Source: Lindgomyces ingoldianus (Eukaryota; Ascomycota; Dothideomycetes; Pleosporales; Lindgomycetaceae). From it: a stretch of DNA of 64,000 bases. This document shows, one piece after another, positions 32,266 through 43,400 of this stretch (the stretch's first letter is position 1; every line of letters starts with the position of its first letter). Under the pieces are notes generated by a model that was not told the origin of the DNA, made no database searches, and saw only the letters and a program-made list of their open reading frames with translations. A program made the position numbers and the translations under genes. The stretch lies in the NCBI RefSeq assembly GCF_010093535.1, contig NW_022985180.1, forward strand, positions 131,748 through 195,747, written 5' to 3'.

Positions 32266-32718
32266 GGCTACTTCATCTGTACGTTGGGAAATTACCTTGA
32301 TGCGTGTTTGCCTGGATTGTGAGGGCAGACCCAGATGCCAGCAGTCTCAATCGTGGTGGAGGACGTCTGCAGCGGAAGAATCCCCAATTTGACAGGGCTC
32401 ATGACGTCGGAGGGCCGAAGTCTTGGCATGCATGACCGCCGCACGGGGGAATGCTAGCGGCGATGTTCATGGGTAGCTGGCCTCTTCCACCTCCGTCCGA
32501 GGACACGCTCGAGATACAACGACGGCTGTGACTCTGAACCAGCCGCCCTCACCTGCTATTCATTGCCGAGGAGCTGGCCCGATCTCACCGCAGTTTGGCT
32601 GGCTGGCGTGGTTCCGTCACCGCTGACACGCAAAAAGCAACGTATCCATACACCGTCACTCACCACCGAACCCTGACCTCCCTCCCCATTCTTGTCTGTC
32701 AGTCCCGCAATTGCCAGC
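32266..32718. promoter_or_regulatory. Bidirectional promoter between psd1 and the ubiquitin-like ERAD-type gene
   Basis: 453 bases between two divergent starts. A CRE-like TGACGTC lies at 32402-32408. Unfolded-protein-response bZIP factors can use related cores, which would suit an ERAD gene, but one motif is weak evidence. Confidence 0.45.
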
Positions 32719-35157
32719 ATGGCCGACGACCCGTCTCTGATCAATCTCAAAATCCTCTCCCCGTCAACTGAAGTCGATGGCGACATCAACGTCCCCGATC
32801 TTCCAGCCTCAACGACTGTCTCAGAGCTCAAGCTCCGCATCAGGAATGAAATCTCAACTCACCCCGCCGTGGAGCGCATGCGGCTGATCTACCGCGGCAG
32901 AGTAGTTGCTAACGAGACAGACACGATGATTGATGTGTTTGGCATGGAGCAGATTCGCAATTCCAAGGACCAAAGCCTCCATCTAGTCCTCCGCGAGCTT
33001 CCCACCACCACATCGCCTGCTCCCCGATCCTCTACCGCACCGCCGAACCCTTTCCGACCGTTACAGACCCCAGCTTCCCCGCCCGCGAATCCGCATACCA
33101 ACCCATTCCGAGCCCAGCCCCAGCCTCGACCAAACTCACAGCCTCAGCTGCCGCATCCCCACCACCTCCACCACCACCATCATCACGCCCATGCTCACGC
33201 TCACCCCCAGGGCCCGTTTCCCTTCAACGGCATTCCCCTGCCTCCCAACATGAATGACATGTTTCAGCAACAGGTCGCGCAGGCTATGGGTCGTAATGTA
33301 CACCAAAATCCTGCTCAAGATGCCCAAAACCAGCCGTCACACTCGCCAGGCGGGACCCCAGCCCCAGCAGACGGCACCCAGGCAGCCGCTGGTGGCATGC
33401 CGCCAGCCATGGGCCCAGGAACGCCTAACTTCGCGCCCAATACAACCAGAACAATACGGCACGAAACTATCGGCCCCAACGGCGAGCGCTGGACCATGAC
33501 CATCAACAACACTAATCTCACCATACCAGCCCAGCCGCACCAGCACCCCATCCTGCCTCGCCCTTTCCCGCATCCTTCACGCTTTCCCAGCCCCGTTCGA
33601 CCGCCAGGATCGTTGGGCAATTCCATTGATAACGAATTGTCCCAGGTCAGAATAGGTCTACAGACAGCCCAACAAGAGATGGAGAATGTGAGGGTCCTGC
33701 TTCAAGCCCCCGGCGGCCACGCTGGATCACAAGGACTGCCGCCTCCATGGCGTCATAATCTAATTCGGCAACATGTGCAGAATCTCATGCAGAACCTAGA
33801 TCACATTCAACGTGGTCTCGCAACACTGATCGCGGACCCCATTCTAGCCCGTAATCGGGACGTTCTTTCTCTGCAAATGTCAAGCAATGAGCTCCGCTCT
33901 CATGCTGAAGATTTGAACACAATGTTGGACCGCCTGCGCGATGCGGACGTGCCAGCCCAGACCCCGAATGCCGTTCCATCGTCAAGTGCTCAACCTTCTT
34001 CTTCCCCAGACACAGTCCCACAAGCCGCACCACCTCAAACCCAGCCACAAAGCCAACCCCAATCCCAGGCCTCTCCTGGTCCATCGGTCACCGACATCGG
34101 TTCCGAGCTCTTCATCCTCTCCAGCCCTCAAGGCCCCGTCGGCATTCTCTTCGACCACCGTGGTACCTACTCCACTGCGCCCATGGTCTCTACCCTCCCC
34201 TTCCAAACATTCACCCAGCAATTCTCCGCAAACCGGCAATTGCTTGCGGGTATCGGCCAGCAAATCGCACAAAATTCGGCGCAGTTACAGAATCAGCTTG
34301 CGGCCGCAAGACCGGTGGGAAATGAGGGGGGAAATGCTGCAGACCAAAACCAGCCCGCTGCTCAACACCAAGCCCAGCCTCAGAACCAAGCTCAAAACCA
34401 GGCCCAGCCCCAGAATCCAGCTGAAAACGACCGCTTAGTCGTAATCGCCGGCCACCTCTGGCTGCTCTTCAAACTCGCGTGCTTCGTCTATATCTTCGCT
34501 GGCGGCGGTGGGTGGTACCGTCCAGTTATGTTAGGCATCGTATGCGCGCTTGTTTATCTAGCTCAGGTAGGAGTGTTTGAAGATCAGTTTGACAGAGTTA
34601 GGAGGCATTTTGAAGCGTTGCTTCCACTGCAGTTGCTTGCGAATGAGAGGGGCCAGGGGGGAAGGGGTGGTGGGAATGCACAGGGGCGGGGTGCGCAAGG
34701 GGGCGCGGGAGATGAGGGCGTGGGTGCGGGTGCGGGTGGGAATCAGAATCGCGAACACACTCATACTCCCGAATCAGTCGCTCAGAGGCTTGTGGAACGC
34801 CACAACGAAGAGCGATTTGCGTGGATCAGACGGGTTGTAGGGAGTACGGAACGTGCTTTTGCTCTCTTTATCGCGAGTTTGTGGCCTGGAATTGGGGAGC
34901 GTATGGTGCAGGCGCAGGAGGAGCGGGTTAGGGCGGAACGGGAGGCAGCAGAACGAGAAGCGGCAGAGAGGGAGAGACAGAGGCTGGAGGCTGAGGCGGA
35001 GGAGGAGAGGAGGAAGGTCGATGAGGAGGAGAGGATCGGGGAGGGCGAGAAGGGTGAGAAGGTGTCTAAGGACGATGGGGACAGTGGGATGGGAAAGGGG
35101 AAGGGGAAAGAGAAGGTGGATGTGGAGGGAGAAGGGGCTTCTAGCTCGTTATTGTGA
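32719..35157 (+). CDS. Ubiquitin-like-domain membrane protein (HERP/Usa1-like, ERAD)
   Basis: A single exon of 812 residues; the start is the first ATG in frame. A ubiquitin-like domain covers about residues 7-92 (LKILSPSTEVDGDINV to LHLVLREL). There follow a long Pro/Gln/His-rich stretch with a run of six histidines, a conserved central segment (RQHVQNLMQNLDHIQRGLATL), two neighbouring hydrophobic helices (IAGHLWLLFKLACFVYIFAG and PVMLGIVCALVYLAQVGVF) and a Glu/Arg/Lys-rich coiled C-terminus. This order, an N-terminal UBL and a membrane hairpin, is that of HERP/Usa1, scaffolds of the Hrd1 ubiquitin ligase in ER-associated degradation. The assignment rests on architecture and remains moderately sure. 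Confidence 0.78.
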   Translation: MADDPSLINLKILSPSTEVDGDINVPDLPASTTVSELKLRIRNEISTHPAVERMRLIYRGRVVANETDTMIDVFGMEQIRNSKDQSLHLVLRELPTTTSPAPRSSTAPPNPFRPLQTPASPPANPHTNPFRAQPQPRPNSQPQLPHPHHLHHHHHHAHAHAHPQGPFPFNGIPLPPNMNDMFQQQVAQAMGRNVHQNPAQDAQNQPSHSPGGTPAPADGTQAAAGGMPPAMGPGTPNFAPNTTRTIRHETIGPNGERWTMTINNTNLTIPAQPHQHPILPRPFPHPSRFPSPVRPPGSLGNSIDNELSQVRIGLQTAQQEMENVRVLLQAPGGHAGSQGLPPPWRHNLIRQHVQNLMQNLDHIQRGLATLIADPILARNRDVLSLQMSSNELRSHAEDLNTMLDRLRDADVPAQTPNAVPSSSAQPSSSPDTVPQAAPPQTQPQSQPQSQASPGPSVTDIGSELFILSSPQGPVGILFDHRGTYSTAPMVSTLPFQTFTQQFSANRQLLAGIGQQIAQNSAQLQNQLAAARPVGNEGGNAADQNQPAAQHQAQPQNQAQNQAQPQNPAENDRLVVIAGHLWLLFKLACFVYIFAGGGGWYRPVMLGIVCALVYLAQVGVFEDQFDRVRRHFEALLPLQLLANERGQGGRGGGNAQGRGAQGGAGDEGVGAGAGGNQNREHTHTPESVAQRLVERHNEERFAWIRRVVGSTERAFALFIASLWPGIGERMVQAQEERVRAEREAAEREAAERERQRLEAEAEEERRKVDEEERIGEGEKGEKVSKDDGDSGMGKGKGKEKVDVEGEGASSSLL

Positions 35158-36938
35158 GGCGAAGGGCCTTTTCAAGTCTTTCTCGGCTTCTTCATCAGGG
35201 AGGTTGTGCTGTATTATTACTATTACTCTAACGATGAAGAGCTTGAATCATATATCTAGTTTGTTCTGAAGAATCAGGACTTAAACCTGAGCTGTATGCC
35301 AACCCTAGATATCTGACTTACATTGCTTAGATGAGCAGACATGTTAACGTGCTCCACCAGTCATCCAGCCAGGCCAAAAACCACCGAAATTGCGGATGTA
35401 TGAAATTCGCAACTTAACATCTCAACAACAGTTAAGCAGAAAAGTCTAAGACTTTAATATGAGCATTTCATACCTCTCCTAAGACTCATGTTAGAGTCTC
35501 AGAGGTTATATTTACGCTGTTGTTAAAATATATCCTGGTAGGTGCCAAAATGGGGCTAAAAACACAGCTAAAACCCAATATCTAAGGAATTATTATATTA
35601 TTTTATTCTATTTATTCTCAGAGCACTCCAAAGCCGCCAAAAAAGAAAAAAGAAAAAAAGGCCGTATTGAAAATCTCGAAGTGTTATTTCAAGTATCTGT
35701 TGAGATTTTTGAGGTACCATTTTCGTCGTTTTTTAGTGGTCGGATGACTGGTGAACATGTTAATTATAATATATAGCCGCAAACTTGCTGCCGTTTCTTG
35801 CCCTTTCTAGTTAGAGCTCTAGCTGGGTGCAGGTCTGTTGGAATAATGCTATGTCGAGTGGGTGACTGGCTTCTACTTGCTGGGACATTATTGTGTTAAG
35901 TAGAGGAATAATGAATGCTTTGGGATCAAATGATGTCGTAAAGCGATCAGGCGTTGCGATCTTCCTCCCTCGCTTTCCCTCTCTCATTTCCACTTCTGGG
36001 GCGATGTAAATCATTTAAACCTCAATTCAAATCTCAAATCTGGTCTCTTAATACTGTATTATGATTCTTTGACGACGTCGATGTTAATAGACTCCCTTCC
36101 CGTATTCTTTCCTCCGTATCTAGCACATCGACTTTGAATCGAGGAGACAAGTTCAAAGTGATACCGAGCTGTTTAAATGAGCGAAAACCAAGGCAAGAGC
36201 TGAGAGCACGCAAGCGGGTGGGAAGACGAGCACACGGTCGATACCGCATCACAAGAGGCGCTGGACCAAGAGCAAGAATTCATTCTACAAAGGGTTTCCC
36301 TTGTTCGTTCGTTTGAATGTCTGGGACTGTTTTTCTTCGACAGACTCTCCGTCACCTTTTCATCGCGATGCGCCGCCGTCTGTCTCGTAGGTGGTACGCC
36401 ATGTACACCCTATCACACTCTGCTTGTTTGCTCGTTTGCCATGCAAAAATACAATGTCAGGTTGGGTCAATCGCCGAAAACGCCAATACCATGCCGGGTC
36501 GGATTCCAAATAGAGTCAATGAGAGGAAGTATAATACATTCGAAGAAGAAGAAAAAGAATCATCCTCATCATCATCATCATCCTTGGAAGGAAGAATCAG
36601 GATCAAAAGAAGAAAAGGAGAAGATGACAATGCAACCATGTGAAAAAAAATTTACAACATGACATGCAATTCGCAAGCATCGCATTTGCAAAGGCGTGTG
36701 CAACACCAAAGCCCCACGGGGTCTCGAGGACCCGAGGTGACCTGAAGGGGATGGCGGCAAGTGAAATGCTATGCGATGCTGCGCAATGCAACGCAATGCA
36801 ATGCTTGTTGGGGATTGTACTTGTGGGTGGGTATGCAACAAAGGCATAAGTGAACGTAGACGTGGCAGGCTTACCCAGAAAAAAGCTGTGCTCCCCTCCT
36901 CCCACACCACCATGTGTAGTTGAAGTCAGAAAACCCCC
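35158..36938. other. Gene-free intergenic region with AT-rich and simple-repeat parts
   Basis: About 1.8 kb between the ERAD-type gene and ferric reductase (both 3' ends face it). 35400-35780 is AT-rich with A-tracts, 36537-36612 holds GAA and TCA microsatellites that create Ser- and Asp-run frames on each strand, and 36760-36810 has repeated GCAATGC units. No gene seen. Confidence 0.5.
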
Positions 36939-38795
36939 TCAATAAGTAAACGCCTCCTCGATAAAATCTACAACCCCCGTCTCCATCCTCCTCCTAGTTG
37001 CCGCTCGCACATCATCTGAAAACGCTCCACTTGCACAAACCGTAACCGCCATTGCACCCACCCTACTCTCCATCTCCGTCCCTAAAATTGTTTCCGCATT
37101 GCACCTCCCAGGGATCATCTTCACTGTATCACTCGTATTCTGCAGCGCTCGCTTTGGTCTCGTAATAAACAGCATGACGCGCAACACCTTCTTCCTCCCC
37201 GGCATCCTTAGAATCTCGTCCATCCACGGCCGTACCCACTCGAGGCACTCTGAATCCGGCACCGTCCAGACGAGCAGGATCTTCTGGGTTGCCGTGGTAC
37301 GCTCGTGGAACCCGCGGATGAGATGCTTGACGTACATAACTTGGTGGGTGATACCAACGCCGCCTGCGAAGAGGACGACGGTGCCGTAGGAATCAAGACT
37401 ATTTTGGCCACCATAAGGACCCTCTAACATGCCCCAGGTGGTGTAGGTCTCGTTTTTGGATTTGCAGGCGCGTTCGTACATTTTGCGTGTCATGCCTGTG
37501 CGCGCACGGCAGATGAGGCTGATTTGTTTGCTCTTTGCCGGGGCCTGTGGTGGAGATACTAAATCTTTCGAAGACATGGGTAGCGAGAGTTGCTTTTCTT
37601 TCGGGGTAGTGGGCGGGAGGTTTTGGTTCCGACTCCAGGCTACTGAAAATGGATGTGAGGACCACCAAGATAACCCCGGGAGATACATATGTACATGGCA
37701 GCCTGGCTGTGGAGTCCAGGATTGCTGCATGTTGCAGGTGATGCGCACGGCTTCACCAGGCATGGCTTCGATGGTCATCTTAGTGACTTTACCAGGCTTG
37801 AAGTTGAAGTAGATGATGCGGCCGACGCGGCAAAAGTACTCAAGACCCCACAATGCGAAGATGATCTGCATCCAGGGCAGCTGGGGGAGATGGTGTTTCT
37901 GGAGATGGAGGAAGGTGCCGATCAGTGCGAACATGACGACGACTTTGTGAACGTTGAGAAAGGTCTCGTAGAAGGCGTGGCGGATGGGTGCCATAGACTG
38001 GAGGAACAGGAAGAGGAAGGCGACGGTTCCTACCATGCCCCAGGAATACGATGGTTGGGTGCGAAGCTCCGCTGCAACCGCATGTAGTCCTCCCCCTGAT
38101 TTGGCGTTAAAGAACCAGGCAAGTGTGTGGATGAGGGCCTCCACGATGGTGATTCGAGCTGCCCAGCGGTGCATTAGGTTGAAGTCGTCGTAGCTGACTT
38201 GCAACAAGGGGATAAGAGGGTTGTTGCGGAGAGCGAAGAGGACAGTAGGGATAAGGTTGAGGGCTGATAATGTCCCAGATCGGCCACGAAGCGCTGCTAC
38301 CACGGACGCGGATTCAGGCCTACCCCAAGGAAGTGCCAAGCAATATGCAACATTGCTCATGACGTAGACGGTCAGGATAATGGTGTGCCAGCGACCGGGC
38401 AGGGTTCCATTATCAATAGCGGTCGAAAGCTGGAACGATCGGTTGTGCCGCCTGTTGAACAGCGGAGCCGCGAAGATGTGCCTCTCAATCCACGGCCAAA
38501 ACGACGTCCTGTTCACAGCGAAATAGCCTTGATTCTGCGGATTCCCCAAAGCGGTTAAATGTCGAATATGCCGATAAACCCTGTTGGAGATGCTAAAGAG
38601 TAGGGTACCGGCGCATATTGCGGCGAAGCATAGCCCTATAACCTTCACCCAGAGGTAGTTTCCTATCTGGTCGACGCCAGTTAAGCCATGGGAGAACCTG
38701 AGGGGATCATCCTCCACGAGCCCTCGTTGCGCCAGGGGGCTTGCAGATAAGGTAGTCGCTTGCTCCACCCACCGGGGGAGGAGGGAAGGGGACAT
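36939..38795 (-). CDS. Ferric reductase transmembrane component (FRE/NOX family)
   Basis: A single exon of 618 residues, started at the ATG preceding SPSLLPRWVEQ; the open frame runs further upstream but without family character. It reduces Fe(III) outside the cell with cytosolic NADPH through FAD and two haems. An extracellular N-terminus and first helix are followed by a six-helix ferric-reductase domain with paired histidines (LMHRWAARITIVEALIH and NVHKVVVMFALIGTFLHLQ). The FAD-binding block is HPFSVAW, and the NADPH side has LEGPYGG and LFAGGVGITH. The C-terminus ends with VDFIEEAFTY, the usual finish. A triple GATAAGT lies about 1.6 kb upstream, a possible iron-regulator target. Confidence 0.93.
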   Translation of the reverse strand: MSPSLLPRWVEQATTLSASPLAQRGLVEDDPLRFSHGLTGVDQIGNYLWVKVIGLCFAAICAGTLLFSISNRVYRHIRHLTALGNPQNQGYFAVNRTSFWPWIERHIFAAPLFNRRHNRSFQLSTAIDNGTLPGRWHTIILTVYVMSNVAYCLALPWGRPESASVVAALRGRSGTLSALNLIPTVLFALRNNPLIPLLQVSYDDFNLMHRWAARITIVEALIHTLAWFFNAKSGGGLHAVAAELRTQPSYSWGMVGTVAFLFLFLQSMAPIRHAFYETFLNVHKVVVMFALIGTFLHLQKHHLPQLPWMQIIFALWGLEYFCRVGRIIYFNFKPGKVTKMTIEAMPGEAVRITCNMQQSWTPQPGCHVHMYLPGLSWWSSHPFSVAWSRNQNLPPTTPKEKQLSLPMSSKDLVSPPQAPAKSKQISLICRARTGMTRKMYERACKSKNETYTTWGMLEGPYGGQNSLDSYGTVVLFAGGVGITHQVMYVKHLIRGFHERTTATQKILLVWTVPDSECLEWVRPWMDEILRMPGRKKVLRVMLFITRPKRALQNTSDTVKMIPGRCNAETILGTEMESRVGAMAVTVCASGAFSDDVRAATRRRMETGVVDFIEEAFTY

Positions 38796-40491
38796 GTGTG
38801 GTGTGAGTTTGTTGGTCGGTCGTTGATATGTTTGCGTTATACAGATAGCTCCGTATTCAAGTCGGTGTCTGACGTGTGCCCACAGCGACAGTGACGATTT
38901 CAGATGAAATGAAGGTCCGTGTGCACTCCCGAGTGCAAGCGTAATAAATATTGGCAAAATTTGGAGAATGGGGCGGGATAATTGCGAGAGGATTGAGAAT
39001 GTTCCCTGTTACCCTACGGTTTGGTTGAACAATGCAAGTTGAGGAATGAAAGTCGAGATCGCTCGCGCGTGAACGGAGTATAAAGGCCGCCGTGTACCCA
39101 AACAATGGCCTTGTCACCTAAGATGCATGACAATGTCTTGGTGTGGAAGAAGTAAAAATCCGTTGTTGCCAAGTAGGGGGTGGGCAGCGAAAAGTGTATC
39201 CAAACGGCACGTCGAGTGCACGGTGTCGGAGGCAGTATGTGAAATGGTAGGAGAAGTGAAGGTGAAGGCTGTCCAGGCCCGATTTCGCGACTATTCTACA
39301 GCTAAAGTGAATGCAGGTCCCGGCAGGGGAGAATAGCTGCACTTATTCAAAAGCGACAGTGTGTGAATGGCTGGCAGTGGGGTGAGTACCAGCAGATAAA
39401 AGAATGACTGGTAAGGGGGTTGTCAAACGAATGAACAATAGTTGGTGAAAAGTCAGAAACGAAGGACGGGCCCTTGGACGGGTGAAGTCAGAGAAGAGGT
39501 GAGGGAAGGGTGAATAAGAGGTGGTGATGGAGGAGAGGGTCAGTGGGTCGGCCAAGCCATTGGCTGGCATCGTTCGAGCAAACGAAACCGTGAAACCGAC
39601 GCCAAGCGGCTGGCAACCAGTCGCATTGCGGTGCCTGGCAGTGGCATGAAACGGCCTCAGCTCATTCCAGCCAGATGTTTCTCGCGAGATGGAGAGGCTG
39701 TGGACGGTGGAACCGGCTTCGAAACTTCCTCGCCTGTCGTTCTCGATGACTGCCGTTTCACGACCTCAATCTCCGCCGCCACAAAGGCTCTCGTGCGACA
39801 CTACCGACCTCTCGCTGGATGTCTAATTCATCGCATAATCCGCTTCGTCTTGGAGTGAGCCGGACGGACATCGAGTCCACCTATGCTATTAATCTACTTC
39901 ACAACGTCTCTTCCCACCTCATCCCACCCTTCCCCTCTGAAACGCTGGCAAATGACGAAAAGGTCCAGGCGACGGCGCCAGCTTCCTGAATGCGGCTCTG
40001 TAAGCGACCCGCCCCTGATCCCCGTGCCGATCGCAACCCCCCGTTCTCGCCGCACTGGCCCCCTGAACAAGACATAATTCACCGTTGGTGAGGCCAGAAG
40101 GAGCCAAGGTCAGCCACTGATCCCTGGAAATCTCCACAACACCAGACACGGCCCAAAAACACCACCTATCGCAGCCCTTTCGCAAGACTGATAAAGAGCT
40201 GGAAGTCATGCAACAATCAGGCTCGCTCCACCCGATACCGCCCCATCAGATATCGAGGTACATCTACTCAAAGCACACTAGAAGCGTCATCCATGCCATT
40301 TCGTCATCGTCGCAGAAGACCTAATCCAAAATGCCCCTATTTGCACGCCAGAAGTGCCTATACAACTACAACTCGTGCGGTATCACAGCCAATCGCCCAA
40401 CCATTTCTCCAGATAAGTGATAAGTGATAAGTGTCCCCACGCCCCGCGCGATCCACCACAAATAACCCCATCGTTATGTGAAACGACCAAT
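38796..40491. promoter_or_regulatory. Upstream region of the ferric reductase gene and 3' flank of cps1
   Basis: 1.7 kb with no convincing gene; small frames on both strands lack domains. The part next to 38795 should hold the reductase promoter. The far end carries three GATA motifs. Confidence 0.45.
40411..40433 (+). promoter_or_regulatory. Triple GATAAGT array
   Basis: AGATAAGTGATAAGTGATAA contains three HGATAR sites at a 7-bp spacing. HGATAR is bound by fungal GATA factors for nitrogen (AreA) and iron (SreA/Sre1). The array lies 59 bases beyond the cps1 stop and about 1.6 kb upstream of the ferric reductase ATG. Confidence 0.45.
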
Positions 40492-43400
40492 TCAACTTAG
40501 TCTCCCCAAAGAGCCCGGTTCTCCGCCAGCAAAATTCATGTGCATGATAGCCTCCTGTGCCCAGTCGTCTCCGCCGCTTCCCGTCGTGCTAGTCTCGTTG
40601 GCGACCCGGAGTCCACCCCTTGGCTGCTGCTGTTGAGATGGAAGGGACCAGCGATCACCCGGTTGTGGTCTGCTATCATCCTCATTGTAGTGATTTGGAT
40701 CTGGTGCGACTGCCAACCCATCGTTCAGAAAAGGCTTATTGCTGTAGTGAGGCTCCGGCGGGCCTGCATCCATGTCTGAAATTGCGACTCCGGGCTGCAA
40801 AACCGCAGGAAGGGGCGCGGCTTGGAACCCTGAAGCGTCATATTGTTGGTAGTTGTTACCCGCCGGTTCATCGTCAAAGACCCCACGAATAGTTGCGGGT
40901 GAGTAGTTCCATGTGCCGTGTTCGTTCAAATGGGGAGGAAAGTCCTTTCTCGCTTCGGTTGGCGTGTCGTCGCTTCCGCCCTCTCTAAGCTCCAGCATTG
41001 AATCGGTAGCCAGCTCCGGTATTGATTCATGGTATGCATGAGCAGGCATCTCAGCTACGCCTGCTGGCGGAGCATAATTTATTTGTGTCTGGCCTGGTAA
41101 CTCTTGCACACTACCAGTCTGTAGCTGCAAATTCGACATTTGGGTGGTCATGCCAAGCGTACTACCACCCTTGAAGCCTTCTTTGACACTTCCTGGTCCG
41201 TTGTTCCTGAAGGTGCCAGTGTTTGTTCGCCCAGGTCCGATTCCGGGTTCCACAACCTCAGTGATTTGGTTGTCGGCACCGTTTGGATCACGAATGCTAT
41301 ATTGAGCGATTGTGCGCATTTTCCGCGTTACCCAGCCGGCGAGAATCTTCCCTCGCTGTTTCTCACCAAGTCGCGATCGATGGAAATCGCCTTTGATAAC
41401 AAACGCAACAATGTCGATAATCAGTTGGTGCTCATTCAGAATTGCGTTCACAATGACAGGAACCATGGATGCTAAAAAGTTGCGTCGGAAAATCTCCACA
41501 ACCACGACCACCAAGCCGCCTGCTTGGAAGACAGCACTGGAAACAAAGGGTTAGCAAACCTGTTCACAAATAAACTGGACACAGAAATCAGGATTTCTAG
41601 TACGTACCACCCCCCAGGAACAATGTTCCTATGGCAACGCTCCACAGAATTTTCAATGTCCATTGAAAAGTGATTAAGGCCATTGACTTCAAAAGTGTCA
41701 CCAACGCTTCCAAGAACGAAGAGCACCTGCATATCAACCGGCGCCCCGTTTGGCCCAATAGGCCTTGTCACATTGTGCAGAAATCCCAGGTCGCCTGTGC
41801 GTACATAGCGCACGTTTGGATCGCCATCAACGGTCCTGCCGTTGAACCTCTCGGCGTCAAGGCGCTCTTTCGATCCGTAAAAGCTGTACGCATTCGCTTC
41901 GGACTGGACCCAGATCTCTCCATATTCGCCGACAAGACAAAGCTGATTCGTCTCTGGATTGACAATGGAAATTTGGGTGCTAACCGGGACCATTCCAGAA
42001 TCCTGCACAAGCAGAGACAAGGGTTCCGTGTCGGGGTCGACAGGCATAACCAGACCCCTCCTTAGTGCATTTAGGTCGAGGTGAAGTTCAATCGGTTCGA
42101 TACACATGTAGGAGCGAGAAGCCACCATCGGGTTTAAGACGTGCGAGTAGACTGTATTGATCGCAGTCCTGTCGAGATTGGCCGGCGCAAAGTGCACTCG
42201 TACTCGGGAATCTATCATTGTGAGCATATGCCCTAAGTCTTGGACAGTTATACTTACAAACATCGGCGCGTGGACGGCCATCAGTCGCGATCATAAGGTT
42301 TTTGAGCTCGTGCATTGCTAAAGTCTTGCCTGCTCCATGTGCCATGGCGTGGTCAAGCATCTGGCTAGTAGCATATGCGTCTTTGATCTTGTACCTTGAC
42401 AGCGTCTGGAATAGAATGTTGGGGTTTCCAGCAAAGTCGACTGGCGAAACGAGGTATGTTGGTGCAGCAAGGAAAATTCCCATTACGCAGGTGTGAACAA
42501 AGCCGAGGCCAATTGTGCTACGAACACACCCAAGCACAGGCCGTGTACTAGTCATTTGACAGGTCTCCTTTTGCACTTTGCAAAGAGCCATGATGGTATT
42601 GTGGCCCAACTGCACGGCGATTCGTCTTTGGTCCGGCGTCCAGTAGGTCCAGACTAGTACTGGGTAGCCCGGTTGAACCCAAGCAGGGCGCATGGTCAAA
42701 CCAAGTTCTCGGCAGCCATTTGACTGTTTAGGAGGCTTGGTGGTGTTGTACGTGTTTGGAATATTGACCTTCAATATGGTTGCCGATTGCTTCAAATGCT
42801 GCGAGACTTGCTTTAGCTTTAGCAAGTGATCCACTTCTGAATTGACCAGAATGGCTTTGATTCGGAAGTCTGCAAGGATGTGAAGCAGAGCAGGGGCATC
42901 CTCATTCAACCGATTTTGATCAATTGGAGCCATTGGGATCGCAACTGCGCCAAGACAGAAGCATGCATGAACAGCGAAAACGAATTCTTCTGAGTGGGTG
43001 TACATGAGGAGAAGGTGGTCACCGGGTTGGACTTTGACCTTGTTCTTCAAGTACATGGCAACGGCTGCCACTTTGAGATCGAATTTCTTCCAGTTGACTC
43101 CTTTCCCTTCCTTGCCTCTGCCATCAATGGTGCAGTAGGAGAGTTCTTCAGCCTGTCGTGAGACCCGCCATTGCATAAGATCGTGAATGTTAGAGAATTG
43201 ATTAAGTGGAGTCGAAGTCCGGTCGTCAATCACCACCTCACGATGGTCTACGCCAGAGTACTGCTTATCTTGCATGAGCAGATAATTTTGACGTGCCATA
43301 GATGCCATGGGAGACCATATCCCTCCCGCAGGATCGTCACCGAGAGCAAGGTTCTGAACGGCACGCTCGACGCCGAACTTGACGTGAACGCATGGTAGGG

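Noticed and set aside
35258..35320. tRNA-like GGTTTAAGTCCTG segment on the minus strand
   Set aside because: No complete cloverleaf with an acceptor stem and anticodon arm could be formed by eye.
36457..36643. Frames encoding Ser or Asp runs on each strand
   Set aside because: They arise from a TCA/TGA microsatellite and have no further coding character.
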